Below are positions 1 through 9,763 of a DNA stretch of 64,000 nucleotides, piece by piece. A program made the position numbers and the translations under genes. Source of the DNA: Actinacidiphila bryophytorum (GTDB lineage: Bacteria > Actinomycetota > Actinomycetes > Streptomycetales > Streptomycetaceae); NCBI RefSeq assembly GCF_016916835.1, contig NZ_JAFFIX010000006.1, positions 248,001-312,000 on the forward strand, read 5' to 3'. Numbering within the stretch: the stretch's first letter is position 1; the number at the start of each line of letters is the position of its first letter. The notes beneath the pieces are model-generated. The model was not told the DNA's origin and searched no databases. It was given only the letters and a program-made list of their open reading frames with translations.

Positions 1-885
1 GCCCGCGCCTCCTTCGCCCGCATCACCGGAACGCCGCTCTCCCAGGTCGCCCTGGCCGGCACCGTCGCCGGTGCCGTCGGCCTCGTGGCCGCCGCACTGC
101 CCGCCGGCGCGGAGGTCGTCACCTTCCAGGACGACTTCAGCTCCCTGGTGCACCCCTTCGCCGCCCGCACCGACCTGCGGCTGCGCCTCGTCCGGCTCCA
201 GGACGTCGCCGACGCGGTGCGCCCCGGCACCGCGCTCGTCGCCGTCAGCGCCGCGCAGTCCGCCGACGGGCGGGTCGCCGACCTCCCCGCGATCCGCGCC
301 GCCGCCGAGGCGCACGGGGCGCGCGTCCTGCTCGACGCCACCCAGTCCGTCGGGTGGCTGCCGATCGACGCCATGTCGTACGACTACGTGGTCTGCCACG
401 GCTACAAGTGGCTGGTCTCACCGCACGGCGCATGCTTCCTGACCGTGCGGCCAGGTGCCGAACCCACCCTCTCGCCGGTCTTCACCGGCTGGTACGGCGC
501 CGACGACCCGTGGGACGCCTGCTACGGCCCCGTCCCCCACCTCGCCCCCGGTGCCCGGCGCTTCGACGCGCGGCCCGCCTACCTCGCCTACGTCGGCGCC
601 GCCGCGTCCCTCGCCCTCGTCGAGGAACTCGGCGTCCAGGCCATCCACGACCACGACGTCGCTCTCGCGGACCGCCTGCGCGACGGCTTCACCAGCCTCG
701 GGTTCTCGCCCGTGCCAGGCCCTTCCGCGATCGTCGCGGTCCCCGGCGTGCCCGCCGCCCTCACCGACCGCCTCCAGGCAGCCGGTGCCGCCTTCTCCTC
801 CCGCGCCGGGAATCTGCGCCTGGCGCCGCACTTCTACAACACCCCCTCCGACGTCGACCACGTCCTGAACGCCGCCGCGTCCTGA
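1..885 (+). CDS. Aminotransferase class V-fold PLP-dependent enzyme (5' end outside window)
   Basis: The reading frame is open from base 1 with no start, so the N-terminus lies upstream of the window. The visible 294 residues resemble the large-domain half and C-terminal domain of fold-type I PLP enzymes related to cysteine desulfurase and kynureninase. An Asp in the segment LLDATQSVG should contact the cofactor pyridine nitrogen. The Lys in HGYKWL (codon 406-408) is the likely Schiff-base lysine. Substrate cannot be told from this part. A perfect 8-bp GC hairpin followed by T-rich sequence lies just after the stop and probably ends the transcript. Confidence 0.85.
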   Translation, partial: ARASFARITGTPLSQVALAGTVAGAVGLVAAALPAGAEVVTFQDDFSSLVHPFAARTDLRLRLVRLQDVADAVRPGTALVAVSAAQSADGRVADLPAIRAAAEAHGARVLLDATQSVGWLPIDAMSYDYVVCHGYKWLVSPHGACFLTVRPGAEPTLSPVFTGWYGADDPWDACYGPVPHLAPGARRFDARPAYLAYVGAAASLALVEELGVQAIHDHDVALADRLRDGFTSLGFSPVPGPSAIVAVPGVPAALTDRLQAAGAAFSSRAGNLRLAPHFYNTPSDVDHVLNAAAS

Positions 886-888
886 CCC

Positions 889-914
889 CCCGCGCCTGAC
901 GGCGCGGGTTTCGT
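889..914 (+). terminator. Rho-independent terminator after the aminotransferase gene
   Basis: An 8-bp perfect stem (CCCGCGCC / GGCGCGGG, 889-896 and 901-908) with a TGAC loop is followed by TTTCGTTT. It begins 3 bases after the stop codon of the upstream gene. Confidence 0.75.
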
Positions 915-1389
915 TTCCCACCCTCCCCCCACAGCTCCGCGTGGGGGGTGCCCCCAGACCCGTGCGAGTAGTGGATGAAGTGACAGGTCTCCCAGTGGCC
1001 GCACCCCACCGTCGGCGACTGCGAGCCCGTGCGCACCGGCGAACCGCAGGTAGCTGTCGCAGCCGCGGACGTAGCTCGCCGAGGAGAACCGCAAACCGCA
1101 AGCCGCCCGGCGTGCCCACCGGCGAACCGCCGGCGGCCGACGTGGCCGAGACGTAGCAAAGGCCACCCCGCAGACGACAACCGCAAGCCGCCAACGCAGC
1201 GGAGGGGACGGTTCGGGGGTGTCCCCGCAGGCATGCGCGCAACTCCCGCCGCCTCGTTCGGGAAGGGCAGAGGCGCGCAGGCCGAGGAGATACCCCCGAA
1301 GCGGCACCGACCCCGACCGCACACAGCACGCGCACCCCCGGGGGACAAAATCGGTTGGGGCACGGGCACGCGGGTGGTCGAATGCTCGG
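915..1389. other. 475-bp non-coding gap with degenerate short repeats
   Basis: No convincing gene is present; open frames here have poor codon use or shadow the next gene. The stretch has several degenerate copies of a short motif of the type GAACCGCAAGCCGCC (about 1034-1200) and a GGGGGGTGCCCCC palindrome near 943-955. The promoter of the following GNAT gene must lie in the last 100 bases, but no confident -35/-10 pair is visible. Confidence 0.5.
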
Positions 1390-2193
1390 ATGGATCAGAC
1401 TGAAGCACTGCGGCTCTTCGACGCCCAGCTGCGGCGGGACGCGCCGCCCGAGACGCCGACGACCAGGATCGACGCCGGGGGCGGGGTCGTACGGCAGGTG
1501 GGGGGCGGGAGCCACGAGTGGACCGGGGTCCTGTGGTCCGACCTCGACGAGGCGACCGCCGACGCCGCGATCGCCGCCCAGGTGCAGTGGCTGCACACCC
1601 CGGAAGCCGCCGGCCGCGAGTTCGAGTGGAAGACGTACTCCCACGACCGCCCCGCCGACCTGCGCGACCGCCTGCTGGCGGCCGGCTTCCAGCCGGAGGA
1701 GCCGGAGACCCTGATGGTCGCCGAGGTCTCCGAGGTGGCCGAGCTGACGAGGGGAGCGGAGCTTCCCGACGGCGTACGGCTCGTGAGGGTGACCGACGCC
1801 CCCGGCGTCGACCTGGTCGCAGCCGTGCACGAGCAGGCGTTCGGCACGAACTCCGACCGCCTGCGGATGCGCATGCTGGACCAGGTCGCCACCCGCGCGG
1901 ACACCGTGAGCATCGTGCTGGCGATGGCCGGCGACGAGCCGGTGTGCGCGGCCCGCATGGAGTTCTACCCGGGCACGGACTTCGCGGGCCTGTGGGGCGG
2001 CGGCACCGTCGAGAAGTGGCGCGGCCGCGGCATCTACCGCGCCCTGGTCGCGCACCGGGCGCGTATCGCCGCCGCCCACGGGTACCGCTACCTGCAGGTC
2101 GACGCGTCCGAGGACAGCCGCCCGATCCTGCAGCGCCTCGGCTTCGCGGCGCTGAGCGTGACCACCCCGTACCTGATCACGGCCCCGGCCTAG
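1390..2193 (+). CDS. GNAT family N-acetyltransferase
   Basis: A 267-residue protein starting at ATG 1390 (MDQTEALRLFD); upstream in-frame codons extend into poor-coding sequence, so the later start is preferred. The C-terminal half (about 120-260) is a GNAT domain. The acetyl-CoA pyrophosphate loop is visible in EKWRGRGIYRALVAHR, followed by the strand YLQVDASEDS and a late LGF motif. The N-terminal half is an additional domain without a recognised motif. The acceptor substrate cannot be predicted. The MOSC gene follows 13 bases downstream, suggesting a shared transcript. Confidence 0.85.
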   Translation: MDQTEALRLFDAQLRRDAPPETPTTRIDAGGGVVRQVGGGSHEWTGVLWSDLDEATADAAIAAQVQWLHTPEAAGREFEWKTYSHDRPADLRDRLLAAGFQPEEPETLMVAEVSEVAELTRGAELPDGVRLVRVTDAPGVDLVAAVHEQAFGTNSDRLRMRMLDQVATRADTVSIVLAMAGDEPVCAARMEFYPGTDFAGLWGGGTVEKWRGRGIYRALVAHRARIAAAHGYRYLQVDASEDSRPILQRLGFAALSVTTPYLITAPA

Positions 2194-2206
2194 ACAGGAG
2201 CACCTG

Positions 2207-2869
2207 ATGCAGCTGCTGAGCGTCAACGTGGGCCGCCCGATGCCGAACCCGTGGAAGCGGCTGGCGGCGACGGGCATCGACAAGTGGCCGGTGAAGGGTC
2301 CGGTGGCGGTGAGCGCGCCGGGGCCGAAGGGCACGGGGGCGGTGGGGCTGGCCGGGGACCGGGTCTACGACGTCAAGAACCACGGCGGCGACGACCAGGC
2401 GGTGTACGCCTACGCCCGGGAGGACCTGGACCACTGGGAGAAGGAGCTGGACCGCAGCCTGGCGAACGGCTGCTTCGGCGAGAACCTGACGACGGCCGGC
2501 TACGACGTGAACGCCGCGCTGATCGGCGAGCGCTGGCGGATCGGCGCGGGCGGCCCGCTGCTGGAGGTGTCGTGCCCGCGCATCCCGTGCGCGACCTTCG
2601 CCGGCTGGCTGGACGAGAACCGCTGGATCAAGCGCTTCATCGCCGGCGCCCTGCCCGGCCCGTATCTGCGGGTGATCGAGCCGGGCGAGCTGGCGGCGGG
2701 CGACGAGGTCGCGGTCGAGCACCGCCCCGGGCACGGGGTGACCGTGGAGCTGGCTTTCCGCGCGCTGACCACACAGCCGGAGCTGCTGCCCGAGCTGCTG
2801 GTGGCGGAGGCGCTGCCGGCGGAGGACCTGCGGCGGATCAGGGAGCGCCTGGCACGCACCCGCCCGTGA
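2207..2869 (+). CDS. MOSC domain-containing protein
   Basis: A 220-residue protein. The MOSC (molybdenum cofactor sulfurase C-terminal) fold is suggested by KNHGGDDQAVYAY, CFGENLTT and the cysteine in SCPRIPCATF, a strongly conserved position thought to carry sulfur in this superfamily. The arrangement resembles the stand-alone YiiM-like MOSC proteins that handle sulfur or N-hydroxylated compounds together with molybdoenzymes. The preceding sequence ACAGGAGCACCTG provides a good ribosome binding site. No molybdoenzyme gene is adjacent, so the role is inferred from the family only. Confidence 0.88.
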   Translation: MQLLSVNVGRPMPNPWKRLAATGIDKWPVKGPVAVSAPGPKGTGAVGLAGDRVYDVKNHGGDDQAVYAYAREDLDHWEKELDRSLANGCFGENLTTAGYDVNAALIGERWRIGAGGPLLEVSCPRIPCATFAGWLDENRWIKRFIAGALPGPYLRVIEPGELAAGDEVAVEHRPGHGVTVELAFRALTTQPELLPELLVAEALPAEDLRRIRERLARTRP

Positions 2870-2914
2870 GGGCAGGACCGACTACGCGGCACGCGGTCCG
2901 CATACGCTGCCCGC

Positions 2915-3709
2915 ATGACGACTTCCCTCATCACGGGTCCGACGGCGGGTATCGGCGCGGCCTTCGCGCGGCGGCTGGCGGCCGACCGGCACGACCTGGT
3001 GCTGGTCGCCAGGGACGGCGCGCGGCTGGGCGAGACCGCGGCGGAGCTGCGCGAGCGGCACGGGGTCCGGGTCGAGGTCCTGCAGGCGGACCTGGCGACG
3101 GACGGCGGCATCAGCGCGGTGGAGGGCCGGCTGCGGGATGCCGGACTTCCACCGGTGGACGTGCTGGTCAACAACGCGGGCTTCGGCAACCGCGGGCGCT
3201 TCCTGGAGGCGCCGATGGCGGACGAGCTGCGGATGCTGACGCTGCACTGCGAGGCGGTGCTGCGGCTCACGGCCGCGGCGGCGGAGGGGATGCGGGAGCG
3301 GGGCCGCGGCACCGTGGTCAACGTGGCGTCGGTGGCGGCCTTCATGCCGCGCGGCACATACGCGGCGAGCAAGGCGTGGGTCGTGCGCTTCACCGAGGGC
3401 GCGGCCCTTGACCTGCGCGGGTCGGGCATCCGCTTCCTGGCACTGTGCCCCGGCTTCGTCAGGACGGAGTTCCACGAGCGGGCGGGGATGCAGGCGGAGC
3501 GCCTGCCGTCCTGGGCGTGGCTCGACGCGGACAAGGTCGTGGCGGCGGCGCTGCGCGACCTGGCGCGGGGGAAGGTGCTGAGCGTGCCCGACGCCCGTTA
3601 CAAAACGGCCGTCGGGCTGGCCCGCCATGTCCCCTCGCGCGTGTTCGGCGCGCTCTCCGCGGGCGCGGGCCGCCGCTACGACCCCAAGCCACCGCCCCAC
3701 CGGGGGTAG
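2915..3709 (+). CDS. SDR family NAD(P)-dependent oxidoreductase
   Basis: A 264-residue classical short-chain dehydrogenase. The nucleotide-binding motif TGPTAGIG is at residues 8-15, the NNAG stabilising motif near 90, the catalytic Ser in NVASVAAF near 139, and the YAASK catalytic pair near 152-156. The C-terminal segment contains CPGFVRTEF, typical of the family. An Arg after the second beta strand (VARDG) suggests a preference for NADPH. Substrate is unknown. It ends in a gap carrying dispersed repeats and faces the convergent methyltransferase gene. Confidence 0.92.
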   Translation: MTTSLITGPTAGIGAAFARRLAADRHDLVLVARDGARLGETAAELRERHGVRVEVLQADLATDGGISAVEGRLRDAGLPPVDVLVNNAGFGNRGRFLEAPMADELRMLTLHCEAVLRLTAAAAEGMRERGRGTVVNVASVAAFMPRGTYAASKAWVVRFTEGAALDLRGSGIRFLALCPGFVRTEFHERAGMQAERLPSWAWLDADKVVAAALRDLARGKVLSVPDARYKTAVGLARHVPSRVFGALSAGAGRRYDPKPPPHRG

Positions 3710-3762
3710 GGGGGTTGCCACTTGCGGTGGCGTCGCTTTCTTCCCGCCCGTCGTGGCTGGTC

Positions 3763-3886
3763 GCGCAGTTCCCCGCGCCCCTGGGTGATTGCCACTTGCT
3801 GTGACGTTGCTTGCTTTCCCACCGTCGTGATGGGGCGCGCAGTTCCCCGCGCCCCTAAAAACGCTCACCCTCTGCGCAGAGGGCGC
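3763..3886. repeat. Two direct copies of the 73-bp intergenic repeat plus a 16-bp palindrome
   Basis: The core GCGCAGTTCCCCGCGCCCCT occurs at 3763-3782 and again at 3837-3856, 74 bases apart. The second copy runs into AAAAACGCTCACC and then CCCTCTGCGCAGAGGG, a perfect palindrome. The block lies between convergent genes and could act as a bidirectional terminator, but it recurs in many other gaps, including divergent ones. Confidence 0.85.
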
Positions 3887-3898
3887 CGCCTGCGAGCC

Positions 3899-4714
3899 TC
3901 ACGGCTTGCGGGCCACGGCCGCCCAGTAGTACGCGGAGCGCTCGTCCTCGGTGAGGGGGGCCTCGGGGCGCCAGGCCATGACGGGGACCAGGCCGGGGGA
4001 GATGATCTCCCAGTCGGCGAAGAAGCGCAGGACCTGGGAGCGGTCCCGGGGGACCAGCGTCATACGGCCCTGCTCTGCGGCCCTGGTGACCTCCGCCATC
4101 GCCTCGGGGTCGAAGTCCTGCGTCGGGTGGCTGATCGCGACATGGCTCCCGGAGGGCATCGCGTCGAGGAAGGCGCCGACCGCGCCCCACGGGTCCTGCT
4201 CGTCCTTGACGAGCATCAGGATGGCCACCAGCAGCAGGCCGACCGGCTGCCCGAGGTCGATGGTGTCCTTCAGCAGCGGCGAGCCGAGGATCTCGGCGGG
4301 CTCGCGCAGGTCCGCTTCGAGGTAGACCGTGCGCCCGGCGCCGGGCCTGCCGTTGAGGACGTCGCGCGCGTGCGCCTGCACGATGGGGTCGTTGTCGACG
4401 CAGACGACCCGGCTGTCGGGGGCGACGAGCGCGGCCACCGACGCGGTGTCCCCGTCCGCCGGGATGCCGGTGCCGATGTCGAGGAACTGCCGGATGCCGG
4501 CCTCGCCGGCCATGTGGCGGACCGCGCGGCCGAGGAACTTGCGGTTCTCCATGGCCATCGCCTTGATGCCGGGTATGGCCTGCTCGATGGCCTGGCCCAT
4601 GGCCCGGTCCGCGGCGAAGTTGTTGCTGCCGCCGAGCCAGTAGTCGTACATCCGCGCCGAGTGCGGAAGGCTCGTGTCGATGAGGGGCGCGCCGCCGCTG
4701 TGGTCATTCGTCAT
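3899..4714 (-). CDS. SAM-dependent methyltransferase, DUF574 family
   Basis: A 271-residue protein from ATG 4714. It has the features of the actinomycete S-adenosyl methyltransferase family PF04672 (DUF574): the N-terminal block PHSARMYDYWLGG, the SAM-binding glycine motif FLDIGTGIP near residue 80, and the acidic strand end VVCVDND that should hold the ribose. Streptomycetes carry many paralogs and their substrates are largely unknown. The family assignment is strong, the function is not. It transcribes away from groEL and is separated from it by a strong terminator. Confidence 0.9.
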   Translation of the reverse strand: MTNDHSGGAPLIDTSLPHSARMYDYWLGGSNNFAADRAMGQAIEQAIPGIKAMAMENRKFLGRAVRHMAGEAGIRQFLDIGTGIPADGDTASVAALVAPDSRVVCVDNDPIVQAHARDVLNGRPGAGRTVYLEADLREPAEILGSPLLKDTIDLGQPVGLLLVAILMLVKDEQDPWGAVGAFLDAMPSGSHVAISHPTQDFDPEAMAEVTRAAEQGRMTLVPRDRSQVLRFFADWEIISPGLVPVMAWRPEAPLTEDERSAYYWAAVARKP

Positions 4715-4765
4715 GCGGCCAATCTGCCGTACGGCGGGGCCCACCGGAAGCGCGGGGGGACGGCG

Positions 4766-4800
4766 GACGCCCGCCGCCCCGGTGCGGGGCGGCGGGCGTC
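4766..4800 (-). terminator. Terminator downstream of groEL
   Basis: A perfect 15-bp inverted repeat (4766-4780 and 4786-4800) with loop GGTGC lies 17 bases beyond the groEL stop. The stem is almost pure G/C. It has no clear T-tract, as is usual for Streptomyces terminators. Confidence 0.85.
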
Positions 4801-4817
4801 AGCGGGAGAAGGCGGGG

Positions 4818-6449
<1,632 letters not shown>

Positions 6450-6506
6450 CTACCTCGTCTACTCGTCTAATCACGTCGTCACGGACGGTAAGGACGGCGA
6501 AAGAAA

Positions 6507-6550
6507 CCGCCCCGGGGACCCGGCCTCAAGGACAGGGACTCCCGGGGCGG
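6507..6550 (-). other. Hairpin in the groES-groEL intergenic region
   Basis: The 134-base gap between the two chaperonin genes holds a perfect 10-bp GC stem (CCGCCCCGGG at 6507-6516 pairing with CCCGGGGCGG at 6541-6550) around a 24-base loop. It could be a processing site or partial terminator that sets the ratio of groES to groEL message. This is inferred from structure alone. Confidence 0.6.
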
Positions 6551-6574
6551 GATCACGGCTGTGCAGCCGGGGAA

Positions 6575-6883
6575 CTACTTCTCGACGATCGCGAGAACGT
6601 CGCGGGCCGAGAGGACGAGGTACTCCTCGCCGTTGTACTTCACCTCGGTGCCGCCGTACTTGCTGTACAGCACGACGTCGCCCACGGCGACGTCGAGCGG
6701 CAGCCGGTTGCCGTCCTCGAAGCGGCCCGGACCGACGGCCAGGACGACGCCCTCCTGGGGCTTCTCCTTGGCGGTGTCCGGAATGACCAGGCCCGAGGCC
6801 GTGGTCTGCTCGGCGTCGAGCGGCTGGACCACGATGCGGTCCTCAAGCGGCTTGATGGCAACCTTGGTGCTGGCGGTCGTCAC
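6575..6883 (-). CDS. groES: Co-chaperonin GroES (10 kDa)
   Basis: A 102-residue protein starting at GTG 6883. The strong ribosome binding site GGGGGAGG, just upstream, fixes this start rather than the longer open frame. The family motifs are clear: [10 protein letters not shown] at the N-terminus, the mobile loop [10 protein letters not shown] that contacts GroEL, and [19 protein letters not shown] near the C-terminus. It caps the GroEL ring. Two CIRCE operators and a consensus-like promoter lie within 180 bases upstream. Confidence 0.98.
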   Translation of the reverse strand: MTTASTKVAIKPLEDRIVVQPLDAEQTTASGLVIPDTAKEKPQEGVVLAVGPGRFEDGNRLPLDVAVGDVVLYSKYGGTEVKYNGEEYLVLSARDVLAIVEK

Positions 6884-6985
6884 GATCCGACCTCCCCCTT
6901 CAAAGGGCTCACGGGAGTGTCTGTCTGGGTCGGCGACCTGGTAGGCCCGTCGTCGCGGGTGCCGGACCTGCCCGTCGCTGTGTGT

Positions 6986-7012
6986 CTGGCACTCAGCGGG
7001 GCCGAGTGCCAA
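6986..7012. promoter_or_regulatory. CIRCE operator, downstream copy
   Basis: CTGGCACTC, nine bases, GAGTGCCAA matches the HrcA-binding CIRCE consensus (TTAGCACTC-N9-GAGTGCTAA) at most positions. It covers the predicted transcription start region of groES. Confidence 0.88.
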
Positions 7013-7017
7013 AAGCG

Positions 7018-7046
7018 AGACTAGGACGCCTTTAGCACTCGGTCAA
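7018..7046 (-). promoter_or_regulatory. groES promoter (-35 TTGACC, 17 bp, -10 TAGTCT)
   Basis: On the minus strand, TTGACC (7046-7041) is separated by 17 bases from TAGTCT (7023-7018), a good vegetative sigma-factor promoter. The -35 hexamer lies inside the upstream CIRCE element, so HrcA binding should block polymerase directly. Confidence 0.8.
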
Positions 7047-7058
7047 GCGGAGTGCCAG
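7032..7058. promoter_or_regulatory. CIRCE operator, upstream copy
   Basis: TTAGCACTC, nine bases, GAGTGCCAG. The left half is a perfect CIRCE half-site and the right half differs at two positions. Dual CIRCE elements upstream of groES are known from other streptomycetes. Confidence 0.92.
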
Positions 7059-7428
7059 CCCCGCACTCCTCCCGGGTGACCCGAACCCCCCTCTCCGGCG
7101 GGGCCGAGCCCCCGGGCGCGGGCTCGCGACGGCGCCTCTTCGGCGGGGCCGAGCCGTCAGGGGCGCGGGGAACTGCGCGACCAGCCCACCACCGGCCGGT
7201 GGTCCGGCACGAACAGAACTGCCCCTTTCGGACGGTGACGACCCGCGCGTGCCTGGGGGCTGGGCGCGCAGTTCCCCGCGCCCCTAAAAACGCTCACCCT
7301 CTCGCGCAGAGGGCACCCCCAGGGGCGCGGGGAACTGCGCGCCAAGCCCCCCACCCGCCGGGGGCCGGCGTGGGCGGGGACAACCCCCTTCGGACGGAGA
7401 AGGCTTCCCGGGAGGGGAGAATGGGGCG
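7059..7428. other. 370-bp gap between divergent groES and methyltransferase, carrying dispersed repeats
   Basis: No gene is visible. Three copies of the intergenic repeat core occur: inverted at 7159-7178, direct at 7266-7285 and inverted at 7321-7340. The last two face each other across AAAAACGCTCACCCTCTCGCG and could fold into one long hairpin. The promoter for the methyltransferase must lie in the final 90 bases. Confidence 0.75.
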
Positions 7429-8634
7429 GTGACGCCGGAGGAGTTTGAAGGATTGCTGACCGCGGAGGGGCAGGAGCTGCTGGAGGGGTTGCGGGGGCAC
7501 GACCCCGTGGACGACCTCGCCGCGGCCACGCGGTTGCGGCGCACGCATGACGCACCGCTCGTGGCGGCAGCCCTGTCGCAGGCAAGGCTGCGGCAGCGCG
7601 CCGTCGCGAAGTTCGGCGCGGTGGACGCCCACCGCATGTACTTCACGCCGCACGGCCTGGAGCAGTCCACCCGCGCGTCGGTGGCGGCCCACCGGGCGGC
7701 CAGGTTCGCCGCGGACGCGGGCTCAGCCGGGGAGCGGGCCGGTGTCACCGACCTGTGTTGCGGGGTCGGCGGTGACGCGATCGCGATGCTGCGGGCGGGC
7801 CTTGCGGTGACCGCGGTGGACCGCGACCCGCTGACGTGCGCGGTGGTGCGGGCGAACGCGGCCGCGCTGGGCCTGGCCGACCGCCTGGAGGTCGTGTGCG
7901 CGGACGTCCGGGACGTCGGCACGGCCGGCCGTGCGGGCGTCTTCGTCGATCCGGCGCGCCGCACGGCCAGGGGCCGGGTCTTCGACCCGGAGGCGTACTC
8001 GCCTCCGCTGTCGTGGGCGCTGGAGGCGGCCGCCTCGGGTTCACCCGGGGCGGTGAAGGTCGCACCGGGGATCCCGCACGAGGCGGTGCCGGAGGGCGCG
8101 GAAGCCGAGTGGATCTCGGACGGCGGCGACGTGAAGGAGGCGGTGCTGTGGTTCGGCGGCGGGGTGCGGCCGGGCGCCCGCCGGGCGACGCTGCTGCCGT
8201 CGGGGGCGAGCCTGGTGGGGCGGGGCCTGCCCGACCCGCAGGTGCGGCCGGTGGGGCGGTACCTGTACGAGCCGGACGGCGCCGTCATCCGCGCGCACCT
8301 GGTCGCGGAGGTCGCGCAGGAGCTGGACGGCGGGCTCGTCGACCCGACGATCGCCTACGTCACCGCCGACGGCCTGCGGGCGACGCCGTACGCGACGGCG
8401 TACGAGGTCACCGATGTGCTGCCTTTCGGGCTGAAGCGGCTCAAGGCCCTGGTGCGGGAGCGGGAGATCGGCGTCCTCACGGTCAAGAAGCGCGGCTCGG
8501 CGGTCGACCCGGACGACCTCCGCCGCCGGGTGCGCCCGAAAGGCCCGCACTCGGCCACGGTCTTCCTGACCCGCGTCTGCGGCGCCCCTTCCATGCTCCT
8601 GGCCCACCCGGCGCGGGGGCGCTCTCAGACGTAG
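7429..8634 (+). CDS. Class I SAM-dependent methyltransferase with THUMP-like C-terminal domain
   Basis: A 401-residue protein starting at GTG 7429. A central Rossmann methyltransferase domain shows the SAM motif DLCCGVGGDAIAM near residue 107, VTAVDRDPLT (ribose contact) and the downstream acidic motif FVDPARR. This order resembles actinobacterial class I methyltransferases with a THUMP-like tail that act on RNA, but no RNA target can be assigned. The 3' end overlaps the convergent polysaccharide deacetylase gene by 10 bases. Confidence 0.85.
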   Translation: MTPEEFEGLLTAEGQELLEGLRGHDPVDDLAAATRLRRTHDAPLVAAALSQARLRQRAVAKFGAVDAHRMYFTPHGLEQSTRASVAAHRAARFAADAGSAGERAGVTDLCCGVGGDAIAMLRAGLAVTAVDRDPLTCAVVRANAAALGLADRLEVVCADVRDVGTAGRAGVFVDPARRTARGRVFDPEAYSPPLSWALEAAASGSPGAVKVAPGIPHEAVPEGAEAEWISDGGDVKEAVLWFGGGVRPGARRATLLPSGASLVGRGLPDPQVRPVGRYLYEPDGAVIRAHLVAEVAQELDGGLVDPTIAYVTADGLRATPYATAYEVTDVLPFGLKRLKALVREREIGVLTVKKRGSAVDPDDLRRRVRPKGPHSATVFLTRVCGAPSMLLAHPARGRSQT

Positions 8635-9464
8635 TCGTCCAGGCGGGCCAGGGTGAAGCCCTGGGAGGCGACCTGGCGCAGCAGGTTGGCGGTCATCGCC
8701 GTCATGGACTCGCCCTTGAGCTGGGACGGGCCGCGGAAGTGGGCCAGGATGATGTCGCCGGGGTGGAACTTCTTGTCGGGGCGCTGGAACTGCACCTTCT
8801 TGATCTGCATGGACTCGCGCCACAGGATGATCGCCCGCAGGCCGCCGCAGGATTTCACCGCGGTGCGGGTGTCGGCGTTGTAGTTGCCGTAGGGCGGCCG
8901 GAAGAGCCCGGGTGCCGTGCCGTACTCGGCGGTCAGCTTCTGCTGCTGGACGCAGATCTCGTGCTTCTGCTGGGCCAGGGTCCGCCCGTGCAGGTCGGGG
9001 TGGGTGAGGGTGTGGTCCTGTATCGAGTTGCCGAGCGCCTGGAGCGGGCGGAAGTAGCCGTAGTCGCTCTTGATGACGTCGTCGGTGAGGAACATCGTGA
9101 AGGGGATCTTCAGGTCCCGCATCATCTCGACGAACTTCGGGTCCTTCTCCGCCCCGTCGTCGAAGGTCAGGAAGACGATCTTCTGGTCGGTGGGTATGTC
9201 GCTGACCACGGGTATGCGGCCGTCGTCGGTGCGTACGGGCTTGACGGCGGGCGGGGCGGGCGGCGGCGCCAGGAGCGGGACGCCCCACTTGCGGAAGGCC
9301 GCGGCGCGGTCCTCGGTCGGCGTGGGCTGGGGCGTGCGGGACGGCTGCGAGGCCGTCACGGTGTCCGCGGGGGCCGGGGAGCCGGTGGGGTCGCCGCTGG
9401 AGCAGCCGGTTGCCAGGAGGAGGCCCAGGAGCAGCAGGGCGAGGATTCCGCGTGGTGCGCGCAT
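8625..9464 (-). CDS. Polysaccharide deacetylase family lipoprotein
   Basis: A 279-residue protein with a lipoprotein signal peptide (lipobox LATGC, Cys about residue 21) and a Pro/Thr-rich linker. The NodB-type domain begins near residue 95. The metal and catalytic motifs are present: TFDDG (catalytic base and metal Asp), HTLTHPDL (metal His pair), RPPYGNYN and a late ILAHF motif. It should hydrolyse N- or O-acetyl groups on cell-wall or extracellular polysaccharide while anchored to the outer face of the membrane. The next gene upstream is 19 bases away. Confidence 0.92.
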   Translation of the reverse strand: MRAPRGILALLLLGLLLATGCSSGDPTGSPAPADTVTASQPSRTPQPTPTEDRAAAFRKWGVPLLAPPPAPPAVKPVRTDDGRIPVVSDIPTDQKIVFLTFDDGAEKDPKFVEMMRDLKIPFTMFLTDDVIKSDYGYFRPLQALGNSIQDHTLTHPDLHGRTLAQQKHEICVQQQKLTAEYGTAPGLFRPPYGNYNADTRTAVKSCGGLRAIILWRESMQIKKVQFQRPDKKFHPGDIILAHFRGPSQLKGESMTAMTANLLRQVASQGFTLARLDDYV

Positions 9465-9483
9465 ACCCTGGACGAGGGGATTT

Positions 9484-9756
9484 TCAGCTCCCGGGTTCCA
9501 CGGCGACGGACGTGAACCGCCAGCGGTGCACCTCGCGCCGCACCAGGTCGGCGGGCGGCGCGGGCAGTTCGGGGAGCTGCGCGTCGTAGTCGGCGTCCCA
9601 CCAGGTCAGGACGAGGACGCGGTCGCCGGGCGCGGTGAGGTGTTCGCGGCGCAGGAATCCGCCGGGCAGTGCGGCGGCGGACTGCCGTGCCCAGGCGAGC
9701 AGTTCGGGGCCGCGGCCCTGCGCGGCGGCGGCCTCCCACATGAGGGTGACGCTCAT
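9484..9756 (-). CDS. Small conserved-looking protein of unknown function
   Basis: A 90-residue protein that starts 7 bases after the tsaD stop, so it is probably co-transcribed with tsaD. Composition and codon use are those of a real gene. The pattern (an N-terminal strand, a helix GPELLAWARQ, then strands LVLTWWDADYD and VHRWRFTSVAV) recalls a small dimeric alpha/beta barrel such as the antibiotic biosynthesis monooxygenase fold. I cannot confirm this and make no functional call. Confidence 0.7.
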   Translation of the reverse strand: MSVTLMWEAAAAQGRGPELLAWARQSAAALPGGFLRREHLTAPGDRVLVLTWWDADYDAQLPELPAPPADLVRREVHRWRFTSVAVEPGS

Positions 9757-9763
9757 CGGCGGC

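Noticed and set aside
418..2334. A 638-codon open frame on the minus strand over the first genes
   Set aside because: It opposes three well-supported plus-strand genes and shows no domain or codon bias; in such GC-rich DNA long antisense frames are common.
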